From NCBI RefSeq assembly GCF_002161765.1, contig NZ_NFIN01000003.1, forward strand, positions 124,001 to 188,000: DNA of 64,000 nt. The letters are read 5' to 3'. Below, one piece after another: positions 24,477 to 33,714 of the stretch. Within the stretch, counting starts at the first letter, position 1. The number at the start of each line of letters is the position of its first letter. Made by a program: the position numbers and the translations under genes. Under the pieces are notes generated by a model. That model searched no databases and was not told the DNA's origin. It saw only the letters and a list, made by a program, of their open reading frames with translations. Source of the DNA: Bacteroides sp. An322 (GTDB lineage Bacteria; Bacteroidota; Bacteroidia; Bacteroidales; Bacteroidaceae).

Positions 24477-25505
24477 ATGGAAGGAAAAGACATTATTATA
24501 TTAGGTATAGAGTCTTCGTGTGACGATACTTCGGCAGCGGTTATCCGGAATGGGGTATTGCTTTCGAGTGTCATTGCCAGTCAGGCAGTGCATGAAGCAT
24601 ACGGAGGCGTTGTGCCCGAATTGGCTTCGCGCGCACATCAGCAAAATATCGTGCCTGTGGTTCACGAAGCATTGAAACGCGCAGGGGTTACGAAAGAACA
24701 ACTTAGCGCAGTCGCTTTTACCCGTGGACCCGGACTGATGGGTTCTTTGTTGGTCGGAGTGTCGTTTGCTAAAGGGTTTGCACGTGCCTTAGGCATACCG
24801 ATGATTGATGTTAATCACCTGCAAGGGCATGTGTTAGCTCATTTCATTAAAGAATCGGATGAAGATACCGACCAGCCTAAGTTTCCTTTTATCTGCTTGT
24901 TGGTGTCGGGCGGAAACTCTCAGATAATCCGCGTAAACGCATACAATGACATGCAAGTCTTAGGACAAACCATAGATGACGCGGCGGGCGAAGCGATTGA
25001 TAAGTGTTCGAAAGTCATGGGATTGGGTTATCCGGGCGGACCGATTATTGACAAATTGGCGCGGCAAGGGAATCCGAATGCCTATACGTTCAGCAAGCCT
25101 CATATTCCGGGTTATGATTATAGCTTTAGCGGATTGAAGACTTCTTTTCTTTATTCGTTGCGCGATTGGTTGAAGGATGATGCCGATTTTATTGAGCATC
25201 ATAAGACTGACCTTGCCGCTTCTTTGGAAAAGACAATCGTAGATATTTTAATGGATAAGCTTCGTAAAGCAGTAAAAGATACAGGCATTAACGAAGTGGC
25301 TGTAGCCGGAGGCGTGTCTGCCAACAATGGTTTGCGCAATGCTTTCCGTGAACATGCTGCCAAATATGGGTGGAAAATCTATATTCCCAAATTCGGTTAT
25401 ACGACCGATAATGCGGCTATGATTGCCATAACGGGCTATTACAAATATCAAGATAAGGATTTTTGCAGCATAGACAAGCCTGCATATTCGCGGGTAACTA
25501 TATAG
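24477..25505 (+). CDS. tsaD: tRNA t6A modification protein TsaD
   Basis: 342 residues, full length. With TsaB, TsaC and TsaE it makes N6-threonylcarbamoyladenosine at A37 of ANN-decoding tRNAs. Blocks: GIESSCDDTSAAV at the N-terminus, the metal-binding histidines in VNHLQGH, LVSGGNSQ, and GLGYPGGP; the late VAGGVSANNGLR completes the ASKHA ATPase fold. Follows map by nine bases. Confidence 0.97.
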   Translation: MEGKDIIILGIESSCDDTSAAVIRNGVLLSSVIASQAVHEAYGGVVPELASRAHQQNIVPVVHEALKRAGVTKEQLSAVAFTRGPGLMGSLLVGVSFAKGFARALGIPMIDVNHLQGHVLAHFIKESDEDTDQPKFPFICLLVSGGNSQIIRVNAYNDMQVLGQTIDDAAGEAIDKCSKVMGLGYPGGPIIDKLARQGNPNAYTFSKPHIPGYDYSFSGLKTSFLYSLRDWLKDDADFIEHHKTDLAASLEKTIVDILMDKLRKAVKDTGINEVAVAGGVSANNGLRNAFREHAAKYGWKIYIPKFGYTTDNAAMIAITGYYKYQDKDFCSIDKPAYSRVTI

Positions 25506-25538
25506 GTATCAAGAATATTAATTAAAAGAAAAATCAGT

Positions 25539-26039
25539 ATGTCAGTAGAAACTAAAAAACTAAGTAAGGAAATAAGTGAAATTTTTTGGAGGGAAAATTT
25601 CACCTTGGCTACAGCTGAAAGTTGTACAGCCGGTAATGTTGCGGCAATCATTACAGCCATCCCTGGCAGTTCTCGTTTCTATAAAGGCGGAGTAGTAGCG
25701 TATGCAGACGAAGTGAAGCAAAATTTGTTGCATGTGAATGCGGAAACATTGGAAACATACGGAGCCGTAAGTGAAGAAACCGTAATTGAAATGGTAAAGG
25801 GGGCTATTGAAACATTCGGTACAGATTATGCGATGGCAACTTCAGGCATTGCAGGTCCCGGCGGAGGCACTCATGAGAAGCCTGTAGGCACAATTTGGCT
25901 TGCAGCCGGAAGTAAAGATAAAATTGTTACGGAAAAATTGACGGAAGACGAAGGACGCGAGAAAAATATCCAGTCTGCTACTAAAAATGTGTTGCAATTA
26001 TTGCTTGAAGTATGCCAAAATCAAGAAAATAAGCAATAA
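25539..26039 (+). CDS. pncC: CinA C-terminal family nicotinamide-nucleotide amidase
   Basis: 166 residues, equal to the stand-alone CinA C-terminal domain. TAESCTAGNVAA (catalytic serine region), YKGGVVAYADEVKQ and ATSGIAGPGGGTHEKPVGT are the family signatures. PncC hydrolyses nicotinamide mononucleotide to nicotinate mononucleotide in the pyridine nucleotide cycle. Last gene of the map-tsaD-pncC group, 33 bases after tsaD. Confidence 0.9.
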   Translation: MSVETKKLSKEISEIFWRENFTLATAESCTAGNVAAIITAIPGSSRFYKGGVVAYADEVKQNLLHVNAETLETYGAVSEETVIEMVKGAIETFGTDYAMATSGIAGPGGGTHEKPVGTIWLAAGSKDKIVTEKLTEDEGREKNIQSATKNVLQLLLEVCQNQENKQ

Positions 26040-26063
26040 AGCACCAATTAGTTGCAGAAAAAC

Positions 26064-26094
26064 TTGCATATATAAAATAAAAGCACTTACTTTG
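26064..26094 (+). promoter_or_regulatory. Ribosomal-protein operon promoter
   Basis: TTGC (26064-26067), 19 bases, then TTACTTTG (26087-26094). The upstream half (ACTTGCATATAT) is the same as at the tRNA-Arg promoter near 53114, hinting at a shared strong-promoter type for translation genes. Confidence 0.65.
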
Positions 26095-26143
26095 CACTCC
26101 GTTTTAAGGAGCATAGAAATAAAACTATAAAAACTAGATAGAA

Positions 26144-26404
26144 ATGTCGAAAATTTGTCAAATTACCGGAAAGAAAGCCATGATTGGCAACAATGTTTCA
26201 CACTCTAAAAGAAGAACGAAAAGAACGTTCGATGTGAACTTGTTTACAAAGAAATTCTACTATGTAGAACAAGATTGCTGGATTAGCCTGAGAATCTGTG
26301 CTAACGGCTTGAGAGTTATTAATAAGAAAGGTCTGGACGCTGCGCTGACAGAAGCTGTAGCTAAAGGCTATTGTGATTGGAAATCTATCAAAATCATTGG
26401 TTAA
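26144..26404 (+). CDS. rpmB: 50S ribosomal protein L28
   Basis: 86 residues. Starts [21 protein letters not shown], the L28 signature, with the later [16 protein letters not shown] block. First gene of the rpmB-rpmG-DUF4295 operon. Confidence 0.97.
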   Translation: MSKICQITGKKAMIGNNVSHSKRRTKRTFDVNLFTKKFYYVEQDCWISLRICANGLRVINKKGLDAALTEAVAKGYCDWKSIKIIG

Positions 26405-26424
26405 TTAAAAGGAGAAAATAGACT

Positions 26425-26613
26425 ATGGCTAAGAAAGCTAAAGGCAATAGAGTACAGGTGATCCTTGAATGCACAGAAATGAAGGAGAGTGGTATGCCGG
26501 GAACTTCTCGTTACATTACTACTAAGAATAGAAAAAATACACCTGAAAGATTGGAATTGAAGAAATACAATCCGATTTTGAAAAGAGTAACAGTACATAA
26601 AGAAATTAAATAA
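26425..26613 (+). CDS. rpmG: 50S ribosomal protein L33
   Basis: 62 residues. [35 protein letters not shown] and the terminal VTVHKEIK match L33. The paired zinc cysteines of the C+ form are absent, so this is a zinc-free type. 20 bases after rpmB. Confidence 0.97.
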   Translation: MAKKAKGNRVQVILECTEMKESGMPGTSRYITTKNRKNTPERLELKKYNPILKRVTVHKEIK

Positions 26614-26622
26614 TAAGAAACC

Positions 26623-26778
26623 ATGGCAAAGAAAACAGTCGCAACCCTTCAGACAGGTAAAGAAGGCCGTTCTTATACTAAGGTTATCAAAATGGTTAAG
26701 TCTCCGAAGACCGGTGCTTACACTTTTGACGAACAAATGGTTCCTAACGAAAAAGTTCAGGACTTCTTTAAGAAATAA
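26623..26778 (+). CDS. DUF4295 small basic protein
   Basis: 51 residues beginning MAKKTVATLQTGKEG and ending VPNEKVQDFFKK. It is nine bases after rpmG and always sits there in Bacteroidota as far as I know. The size, basic charge and context point to a ribosome-associated protein of this phylum; the function is not established. Confidence 0.88.
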   Translation: MAKKTVATLQTGKEGRSYTKVIKMVKSPKTGAYTFDEQMVPNEKVQDFFKK

Positions 26779-26803
26779 AGAGCATGTCTCTAGTTGATAA
26801 ATG

Positions 26804-26843
26804 AAAAAGGTTCCTTTCATAAGAAGTGAAAGGAACCTTTTTC
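26804..26843 (+). terminator. Terminator of rpmB operon
   Basis: A perfect 16-bp stem AAAAAGGTTCCTTTCA/TGAAAGGAACCTTTTT around a 7-base loop, ending in T residues. Confidence 0.9.
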
Positions 26844-26896
26844 GTTAACAGCTAAATTTTGTTTATAGATTATTCTTCAATCTCTGTATTTTACAG

Positions 26897-26904
26897 TATA
26901 TTTG
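26897..26904 (+). promoter_or_regulatory. -7 element for ftsY operon
   Basis: TATATTTG 36 bases before the ftsY start; no good -33 match. Confidence 0.45.
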
Positions 26905-26939
26905 CAGGAGAGAATAATCGAATCTAAAAAGATAACTGT

Positions 26940-27902
26940 ATGGGAATTTTTAGTTTTTTTTCTAAGGAAAAGAAAGAGACCTTGGATAAAGGATTATCGA
27001 AAACCAAGGAAAGCGTGTTCGGTAAGATTGCACGGGCTATTGCCGGCAAGTCCAAGGTGGATGACGAGGTGCTCGATAATTTGGAAGAAGTGCTGATTAC
27101 TTCGGATGTAGGTGTAGATACTACGTTGAAAATCATTAAACGCATTGAAAAGAGAGTAGCTCAGGATAAATATGTCAATACAGACGAACTGAATGGCATT
27201 TTGCGGGAAGAAATAGCTGCATTGCTGACTGAAAATAATACAGTAGATGCAGAAGACTTCAACATACCCGAAGGAAAAACGCCATACGTCATTATGGTAG
27301 TGGGCGTAAATGGAGTAGGAAAGACTACAACTATCGGTAAATTGGCATATCAGTTCAAGAAAGCCGGTAAATCGGTTTATCTGGGTGCTGCCGATACGTT
27401 CCGTGCGGCAGCTGTAGAGCAATTGGTGATTTGGGGCGAACGGGTAGGAGTTCCGGTTATTAAGCAAAAGATGGGTTCCGATCCGGCTTCAGTGGCATTT
27501 GATACATTAAGTTCTGCTGTTGCCAATCATGCCGATGTAGTTATTATTGATACGGCAGGCCGTTTGCATAATAAAATCGGTTTGATGAACGAGCTTACGA
27601 AAATTAAGAATGTGATGCAGAAAGTGGTTCCGGATGCGCCTCACGAAGTTTTGTTAGTGCTTGACGGTTCTACTGGGCAAAATGCGTTCGAACAGGCTAA
27701 ACAATTTACCTTAGCTACCGAAGTTAATGCTATGGCTATCACAAAACTGGACGGGACTGCCAAAGGAGGTGTAGTGATAGGCATTTCAGACCAATTTAAG
27801 ATACCTGTAAAATATATCGGTTTAGGCGAAGGCATGGAAGACTTACAGATTTTCCGTCGTCGCGAATTTGTAGATTCATTGTTTGGAACGACGAATAAAT
27901 GA
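26940..27902 (+). CDS. ftsY: Signal recognition particle receptor FtsY
   Basis: 320 residues. A short N-terminal stretch replaces the long acidic A domain of E. coli FtsY, followed by the N domain helical bundle and the G domain with GVNGVGKTTTIGKL, DTFRAAAVEQL, DTAGRLHN and TKLDGTAKGG. It docks ribosome-SRP complexes at the inner membrane. Stop overlaps the rimO start by four bases. Confidence 0.97.
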   Translation: MGIFSFFSKEKKETLDKGLSKTKESVFGKIARAIAGKSKVDDEVLDNLEEVLITSDVGVDTTLKIIKRIEKRVAQDKYVNTDELNGILREEIAALLTENNTVDAEDFNIPEGKTPYVIMVVGVNGVGKTTTIGKLAYQFKKAGKSVYLGAADTFRAAAVEQLVIWGERVGVPVIKQKMGSDPASVAFDTLSSAVANHADVVIIDTAGRLHNKIGLMNELTKIKNVMQKVVPDAPHEVLLVLDGSTGQNAFEQAKQFTLATEVNAMAITKLDGTAKGGVVIGISDQFKIPVKYIGLGEGMEDLQIFRRREFVDSLFGTTNK

Positions 27903-29200
27903 GAAAAAATACGATAGATATTATCACCTTAGGCTGTTCGAAGAATTTGGTTGATTCGGAAAAGCTGATGAAACAGCTTGAGGCGAACGGCTATAAAGTG
28001 ACGCATGATAGTGAGAATCCTCAAGGCGAAATCGCTGTAATTAATACGTGTGGGTTTATCGGCGATGCGAAAGAGGAATCAATCAATATGATTTTGGAGT
28101 TTTGTCAGGCGAAAGAAGAAGGACGGTTAAAAAAGCTCTATGTGATGGGCTGTCTTTCGGAACGTTATCTGAAAGATTTGCAAAGTGAAATACCACAGGT
28201 TGATAAATATTATGGAAAATTCAACTGGAACGAACTGTTGGCAGATTTGGGCAAGCCTTATCATCCGGAACTGGCGATTGAACGTCATTTGACAACTCCT
28301 AAACATTATGCATACTTGAAAATATCGGAAGGCTGTGACCGGAAATGCGCTTATTGTGCCATACCTATTATTACAGGCAAGCATGTGTCGCGCCCGATGG
28401 AAGAGATTTTGGATGAAGTCCGGCTGTTGGTATCGCAGGGAGTGAAAGAATTTCAGGTCATTGCGCAAGAATTGACTTATTATGGCATTGATTTGTATAA
28501 GAAGCAAATGCTCCCTGAACTTATCGAAAAGATGGCTGCCATTCCGGGTGTGAAATGGATTCGGTTGCATTATGCTTATCCGGCACATTTCCCGAAAGAC
28601 TTGTTCCGCGTTATGCGTGAAAACGATAATGTATGCAAGTATATGGACATTGCATTGCAACATATCAGCGATAATATGCTGCAACGCATGAACCGTCATG
28701 TGACGAAAGCTGAAACATACGAATTGATTGAGCAGTTTAGAAAAGAAGTGCCGGGCATTCATTTGAGAACAACGCTGATGGTGGGTTTCCCCGGTGAAAC
28801 GGAACAGGATTTTGAGGAACTAAAAGAATTTGTCCGTAAAGTCCGTTTCGACCGTATGGGGGCTTTTGCTTATTCGGAAGAAGAAGGCACTTATTCTGCC
28901 AAGCATTATAAAGATGATGTGCCGCAAGCTGTAAAGCAGCAACGATTGGATGAATTGATGGAAATGCAACAGGAAATATCGAATGAACTGAGCCATTCAA
29001 AAATCGGTAAAACATTTCAGGTTATTATTGACCGCAAAGAAGGTGAATATTACGTAGGACGTACCGAATTTGATTCGCCTGAGGTTGACCCTGAGGTTTT
29101 GATTAAAGATGAAGGGAAATTGCTACATGTCGGCTCATTCTATCGGGTGAAAGTATGTGATGCAGACGATTTTGATCTGTATGCAACCTTATTGTCATAA
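27899..29200 (+). CDS. rimO: Ribosomal protein S12 methylthiotransferase
   Basis: 433 residues. An N-terminal UPF0004 domain with cluster cysteines in LGCSKNLVDSE, NTCGFIGDAKEES and VMGCLSERY is followed by the radical-SAM CxxxCxxC in CDRKCAYCAIP, and a C-terminal TRAM domain. It adds a methylthio group to Asp88 of S12. Overlaps ftsY by four bases; the downstream HU gene starts five bases after its stop. Confidence 0.95.
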   Translation: MRKNTIDIITLGCSKNLVDSEKLMKQLEANGYKVTHDSENPQGEIAVINTCGFIGDAKEESINMILEFCQAKEEGRLKKLYVMGCLSERYLKDLQSEIPQVDKYYGKFNWNELLADLGKPYHPELAIERHLTTPKHYAYLKISEGCDRKCAYCAIPIITGKHVSRPMEEILDEVRLLVSQGVKEFQVIAQELTYYGIDLYKKQMLPELIEKMAAIPGVKWIRLHYAYPAHFPKDLFRVMRENDNVCKYMDIALQHISDNMLQRMNRHVTKAETYELIEQFRKEVPGIHLRTTLMVGFPGETEQDFEELKEFVRKVRFDRMGAFAYSEEEGTYSAKHYKDDVPQAVKQQRLDELMEMQQEISNELSHSKIGKTFQVIIDRKEGEYYVGRTEFDSPEVDPEVLIKDEGKLLHVGSFYRVKVCDADDFDLYATLLS

Positions 29201-29204
29201 ATCT

Positions 29205-29498
29205 ATGAACCATAAAGAACTAACAGGAGAAATAGCCCGGCGTTTGGGATATTCGGATAAAGATGCGGCACAGCTCACCGGTTCAATGATTGCCATTATG
29301 GGTGAGCAACTGCAGGAGGGAAAGTCATTGTCTTTTACTGATTTCGGAACATTTAAAGTGGAAAAGAAATTGGAACATATCACGGTTAACCCATTGACTA
29401 AACAACGCTTTTTGGTTCCTCCGCAATTGATTTTGACATTTAAACCTGCTGATGCATTAAAAGGAATGTCTGAAAATACTATTTCTGCTCATGAATGA
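29205..29498 (+). CDS. HU-family DNA-binding protein
   Basis: 97 residues from ATG 29205. The N-terminal helical pair (MNHKELTGEIARRLGYSDKDA) and the FTDFGTFKVEKK core with the FGTF strand and NPLTKQ arm are those of HU/IHF proteins. It bends DNA nonspecifically. Its stop overlaps the start of the HU-LysM fusion by eight bases, so the two are coupled. Confidence 0.85.
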   Translation: MNHKELTGEIARRLGYSDKDAAQLTGSMIAIMGEQLQEGKSLSFTDFGTFKVEKKLEHITVNPLTKQRFLVPPQLILTFKPADALKGMSENTISAHE

Positions 29499-30432
29499 CC
29501 AATTTACTTTACACGAATTAATCGGACTGCTGTCACAACGTAATCAAATGAAACAGGCAGATGCGGAAGCATTTGTCCAAACCTTTTTTGCCTTAATTAA
29601 AGAAACGCTTGTGATAGATAAGTATGTAAAGGTTAAGGGATTAGGGACATTTAAGCTGATTGATGCACGTGAAAGGATTGAAGCCAATGCGGATGAATCT
29701 GTTGGTATGCAAGCCCATTTACAGATTTCGTTTACTCCAGATGCTTCGATGCGGGATGCTGTGAATAAGCCGTTTAATCATTTTGAAACGATATTGTTGA
29801 ATGAGGCAACGCATTATGATGACATACCGGAAGAGGTTTCTTCACAGGCGTGTCAAGCAGCAGATGATATGACCGAATCAGTAAAAACGGATGTGCCAGC
29901 AAGAGAGGAGATTGCGGCAGAAGAAAAGCAACCGGCAAATGAAGGAACTATTTTGAAAGATAATCCGCATCGGAGTGGTGCATATCTGCGTTTGCCTTGG
30001 TGCTTGATTGCTTCAGTTTTGTTGGCTGGTATATTGATAGGAGGAGGAATTGCATGGGGCTTGCTTTCCGGGAGGCGATACATACCAGAATCTGTCATTC
30101 AGATTTTAACAGAAGAAAAAGAAGAAGCTGAGCATACGGATACGGCTTCGGTTGTTGTATCGTCTGATACATTCCGATTGCCTGCAAAGGATAAAAATAA
30201 AGCTGTTTTGCCGATTGTTTTGTCAGATGCGGTCCGCTATGATATTCAAGGAACGCTTGCCACACATACGCTTCGGCGTGGAGAGAGTTTGGCACGTTTG
30301 GCAGAACGGTATTACGGGAATCGGAATTTGTGGACTTATTTGGCGCGTTATAACCGGAACAATATAAAAGACGCTAATGACATTCCTGTAGGAACTTTGA
30401 TTCACATTCCGAAACTGGTTCCGAAAGAATAA
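29491..30432 (+). CDS. HU-like domain, membrane helix and LysM fusion
   Basis: 313 residues. Residues 1-92 are an HU-like fold (LLSQRNQMKQADAEAFV, then VKVKGLGTFKLIDAR). An acidic linker (about 100-165) leads to one membrane helix at 169-193, and the C-terminus holds a LysM domain at about 257-308 (HTLRRGESLARLAERYYG ... VGTLIHIPKL) that binds peptidoglycan N-acetylglucosamine. With positively flanked Arg residues after the helix start, an N-in/C-out topology is expected, placing DNA-binding inside and wall-binding outside. Overlaps the free HU gene. The role is inferred from architecture. Confidence 0.8.
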   Translation: MNDQFTLHELIGLLSQRNQMKQADAEAFVQTFFALIKETLVIDKYVKVKGLGTFKLIDARERIEANADESVGMQAHLQISFTPDASMRDAVNKPFNHFETILLNEATHYDDIPEEVSSQACQAADDMTESVKTDVPAREEIAAEEKQPANEGTILKDNPHRSGAYLRLPWCLIASVLLAGILIGGGIAWGLLSGRRYIPESVIQILTEEKEEAEHTDTASVVVSSDTFRLPAKDKNKAVLPIVLSDAVRYDIQGTLATHTLRRGESLARLAERYYGNRNLWTYLARYNRNNIKDANDIPVGTLIHIPKLVPKE

Positions 30433-30542
30433 AGTTTGAACGTGGAAGCGTAATATGTCTTTTGTCTTGTGGCATTTTAAAAAACTTTAGCCCAATAAGA
30501 TTTAAATGAAACAAGGCAGCTACTTTTTTTAATAAAAATTAG

Positions 30543-30573
30543 TTGTGCCTGTTAATATAATGCTGTACTTTTG
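30543..30573 (+). promoter_or_regulatory. Promoter of bat (aerotolerance) operon
   Basis: TTGT (30543-30546), 19 bases, TACTTTTG (30566-30573), 73 bases before the MoxR start. Confidence 0.7.
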
Positions 30574-30646
30574 GAATCGATATGAAAATACGTGGAAAGC
30601 GTATGAATAAATAGATATTTGAAAACATAAAAAATAGAGAAAAACT

Positions 30647-31642
30647 ATGGCTGAAGCTATTGACATTCGTGCATTGAATGAACAAATTGAACGTGAAAGT
30701 GCGTTTGTAACAAACCTGATGGCGGGGATGGATCAAGTTATTGTAGGACAGAAGCATCTGGTTGAATCATTATTAATCGGTCTGTTGTCAGACGGACATA
30801 TCTTGTTGGAAGGTGTTCCAGGGTTGGCAAAGACATTAGCAATCAAGACGCTTGCTTCGTTGATTGACTCCAAATACAGCCGTGTCCAGTTTACTCCAGA
30901 CTTGTTGCCTGCCGATATTCTCGGAACCATGATATACAGTCAGAAGGATGAACAATTCGTAACGAATAAAGGACCTATTTTCGCTAATTTCATTTTGGCT
31001 GATGAAATCAACCGTGCTCCGGCAAAAGTGCAAAGTGCTTTGCTGGAAGCAATGCAGGAACGTCAGGTAACGTTGGGTAAAGAAACTTTTAATTTGCCTT
31101 CTCCTTTCTTGGTTATGGCGACACAGAATCCGATAGAACAGGAAGGAACTTATCCGCTTCCCGAAGCGCAGGTAGACCGTTTCATGTTGAAGGTCATTAT
31201 TGATTATCCGAAACTGGAAGAGGAAAAGAAGATTATTCGTCAGAATATTTCAGGCGAGAAGAAAGAAATCCGTCCGATTCTTCGTGCTGAAGACATCATT
31301 GAGGCACGTAAAGTAGTGCGTCAGGTTTATTTGGATGAAAAGATTGAACAATATATAGCCGACATTGTTTTCGCTACACGTTATCCGGAAAAATATGACT
31401 TGAAAGAATTGAAGGGGCTGATTGGTTTTGGCGGTTCTCCGCGTGCTTCTATCAATTTGGCATTGGCTGCCCGCAGTTATGCGTTTATCAAGCGTCGCGG
31501 GTATGTAATTCCGGAAGACGTGCGTGCTATTGCTCATGATGTGTTGCGTCACCGTATCGGACTGACTTACGAGGCAGAAGCTACCAATGTTACTTCTGAT
31601 GAAATCGTAAGCAAGATTCTGAACAAAGTGGAAGTGCCCTAA
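30647..31642 (+). CDS. MoxR-family AAA+ ATPase
   Basis: 331 residues. Walker A GVPGLAKT, Walker B ILADEINRAP, and PLPEAQVDRFMLK mark the MoxR clade. MoxR ATPases act as chaperones that help mature VWA-domain or membrane complexes. First gene of the bat cluster; 101 bases before the DUF58 gene. Confidence 0.95.
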   Translation: MAEAIDIRALNEQIERESAFVTNLMAGMDQVIVGQKHLVESLLIGLLSDGHILLEGVPGLAKTLAIKTLASLIDSKYSRVQFTPDLLPADILGTMIYSQKDEQFVTNKGPIFANFILADEINRAPAKVQSALLEAMQERQVTLGKETFNLPSPFLVMATQNPIEQEGTYPLPEAQVDRFMLKVIIDYPKLEEEKKIIRQNISGEKKEIRPILRAEDIIEARKVVRQVYLDEKIEQYIADIVFATRYPEKYDLKELKGLIGFGGSPRASINLALAARSYAFIKRRGYVIPEDVRAIAHDVLRHRIGLTYEAEATNVTSDEIVSKILNKVEVP

Positions 31643-31743
31643 TCAGGCACCGTAATCCGTATTTACGGAAACACAAGAGACACAAACAGGTATATATTTA
31701 CAATGATCGAAAATTGTAAATAGTCAAATAGTAAATGCAATAG

Positions 31744-32613
31744 ATGGAAACAAGTGAACTATTAAAACGGGTACGTCAAATCGAAATCAAGACTCACGGG
31801 CTTTCGAGCAATATTTTTGCCGGACAGTATCATTCTGCTTTTAAAGGAAGAGGTATGGCTTTTTCTGAAGTCCGCGAATATCAATTCGGTGATGATGTAC
31901 GCGATATAGACTGGAATGTGACAGCTCGTTTCGATAAGCCATTTGTCAAAGTGTTCGAAGAAGAACGTGAATTGACAGTCATGTTGCTGGTAGATGTTTC
32001 AAACAGTTTGGATTTCGGTACAGTAAAGCAATTGAAAAAAGACATGGTAACTGAAATAGCGGCTACGCTGGCTTTTTCAGCTATTCAGAATAATGATAAA
32101 ATAGGTGTGATTTTCTTTTCGGACCGGATTGAGAAATTTATTCCGCCTAAGAAGGGACGTAAGCATATTTTGTATATTATTCGGGAATTGCTTGATTTCC
32201 AGCCAACAAGCACACGTACTGATATCCAATGTGTAATTGAATATCTGACTAATGTACTGAAGAAACGGTGTACGGCTTTCATGCTGAGCGATTTTATAGA
32301 TGACCATGATTTTCAGAATGCGTTGACGATAGCTAATCGTAAACATGATGTCGTGGCAGTACAAATATATGACCGTCGTATGGAAGAATTGCCTAATGTC
32401 GGTTTGATGAAAGTGCGCGATGCCGAAACGGGTCATGAACAATGGATTGATACATCATCGAAGGCGTTGCGCAGAGCGCATCAAGCTTGGTGGAAGGAAC
32501 GTCAGCAAAAATTGAATGATGTATTTACGCATAGCAATGTCGATTCGGTTTCTGTTCGTACAGACCAGGATTATGTAAAAGCATTGCTTAATTTATTTGC
32601 TAAACGAAACTGA
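31744..32613 (+). CDS. DUF58 domain protein
   Basis: 289 residues. The DUF58 core holds the block GRGMAFSEVREYQFGDDVRDIDW and a VWA-like MIDAS start VDVSNSLDF. These proteins pair with MoxR ATPases; with their VWA-like fold they may bind metal and partner proteins. Soluble cytoplasmic. Nine bases before the next gene. Confidence 0.93.
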   Translation: METSELLKRVRQIEIKTHGLSSNIFAGQYHSAFKGRGMAFSEVREYQFGDDVRDIDWNVTARFDKPFVKVFEEERELTVMLLVDVSNSLDFGTVKQLKKDMVTEIAATLAFSAIQNNDKIGVIFFSDRIEKFIPPKKGRKHILYIIRELLDFQPTSTRTDIQCVIEYLTNVLKKRCTAFMLSDFIDDHDFQNALTIANRKHDVVAVQIYDRRMEELPNVGLMKVRDAETGHEQWIDTSSKALRRAHQAWWKERQQKLNDVFTHSNVDSVSVRTDQDYVKALLNLFAKRN

Positions 32614-32622
32614 GTGTAATTT

Positions 32623-33696
32623 ATGAAACGTACCTTATTATATATAGTGTTGCTATCGTTATTTGCCATACCAAGGGCAAGGGCGCAAGTGACAGTGGAT
32701 GCCAGCATTGACTCATTGCAGCTATTGATAGGCGAGCAGGCGAAAATCAAGTTGCAGGTCAGCATGAATGCTAACCAGAGACTGCAACTACCGATGCTTC
32801 GTGATACGCTAGTGGCAGGCGTTGAAGTGCTGGATATTGCCAAACCTGATACGCAACTGTTGAATGACAACAAACGTTGGCTTATTTCGCAAGAATATAC
32901 AGTTACTTCATTTGATTCGGCATTATATTATCTGCCTCCGTTTGAGGTATTGGTAGACAATCAGGCATATCGTTCGAAAGCATTGGCATTGAAAGTTTAT
33001 TCTATCCCTGTCGATACGTTACATCCGGATCAATTCTTTGGTCCGAAAGATATACGTGAAGTTCCTATTATATGGGCTGATGTAGCTCCATTAGTTTATG
33101 CAGGCATTATTATGCTGATATTGGGAGCTTTGACGGTATTTCTTGTTATCCGCTTCCGTGATAATAAGCCGATAATCAAGATTATCAAGATAGAACCCAA
33201 ATTGCCTCCGCATCAGGTTGCAATGAAAAAGATTGAGGAGATAAAAGCCGAGAAGCAAATCCAGCGTGAAGATCCTAAATTGTATTATACGGAATTGACG
33301 GAAGCTATCCGTACTTATATAAAAGACCGGTTTGGATTTAATGCGATGGAGATGACATCTTCTGAAATCATCAGCCGTTTGCTGGAAGAAAAAGACCCGC
33401 AATCAATCAGCGACTTAAAACTGTTGTTTGAAACAGCTGACTTGGTGAAATTTGCTAAACACGCTCCGATGATGAATGAAAACGATATGAATCTGGTAAA
33501 TGCTATTGATTTCATTAATCAGACGAAGGTAGAAGAAGACCCGAATGCAAAGAAAGAGCCGACAGAAATCCGTGTGGAAGAAAAACGGTCTAAGCAAGGG
33601 CGTATCGCTTTGATGTGCAGCATTGCGGCTGCAGGTATCGGTGCCGTAGTTTGCTTGTATATAGTGATTCGTCACATAATCGACTTGTTCTTTTAA
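32623..33696 (+). CDS. BatD-like/DUF4381-type membrane protein
   Basis: 357 residues. Signal peptide (about 1-22, ending ARAQ), a periplasmic Ig-like part (about 24-145), a membrane helix at 163-183 (IIMLILGALTVFLVIRF), a cytoplasmic helical domain (ELTEAIRTYIKDRFGFNAMEMTSSEII) and a second C-terminal helix (about 333-355). The layout matches the small BatD-like proteins that occupy this slot in Bacteroides bat clusters. Exact function unknown. Confidence 0.75.
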   Translation: MKRTLLYIVLLSLFAIPRARAQVTVDASIDSLQLLIGEQAKIKLQVSMNANQRLQLPMLRDTLVAGVEVLDIAKPDTQLLNDNKRWLISQEYTVTSFDSALYYLPPFEVLVDNQAYRSKALALKVYSIPVDTLHPDQFFGPKDIREVPIIWADVAPLVYAGIIMLILGALTVFLVIRFRDNKPIIKIIKIEPKLPPHQVAMKKIEEIKAEKQIQREDPKLYYTELTEAIRTYIKDRFGFNAMEMTSSEIISRLLEEKDPQSISDLKLLFETADLVKFAKHAPMMNENDMNLVNAIDFINQTKVEEDPNAKKEPTEIRVEEKRSKQGRIALMCSIAAAGIGAVVCLYIVIRHIIDLFF

Positions 33697-33714
33697 CTTT
33701 AACTGTTAGGAATC

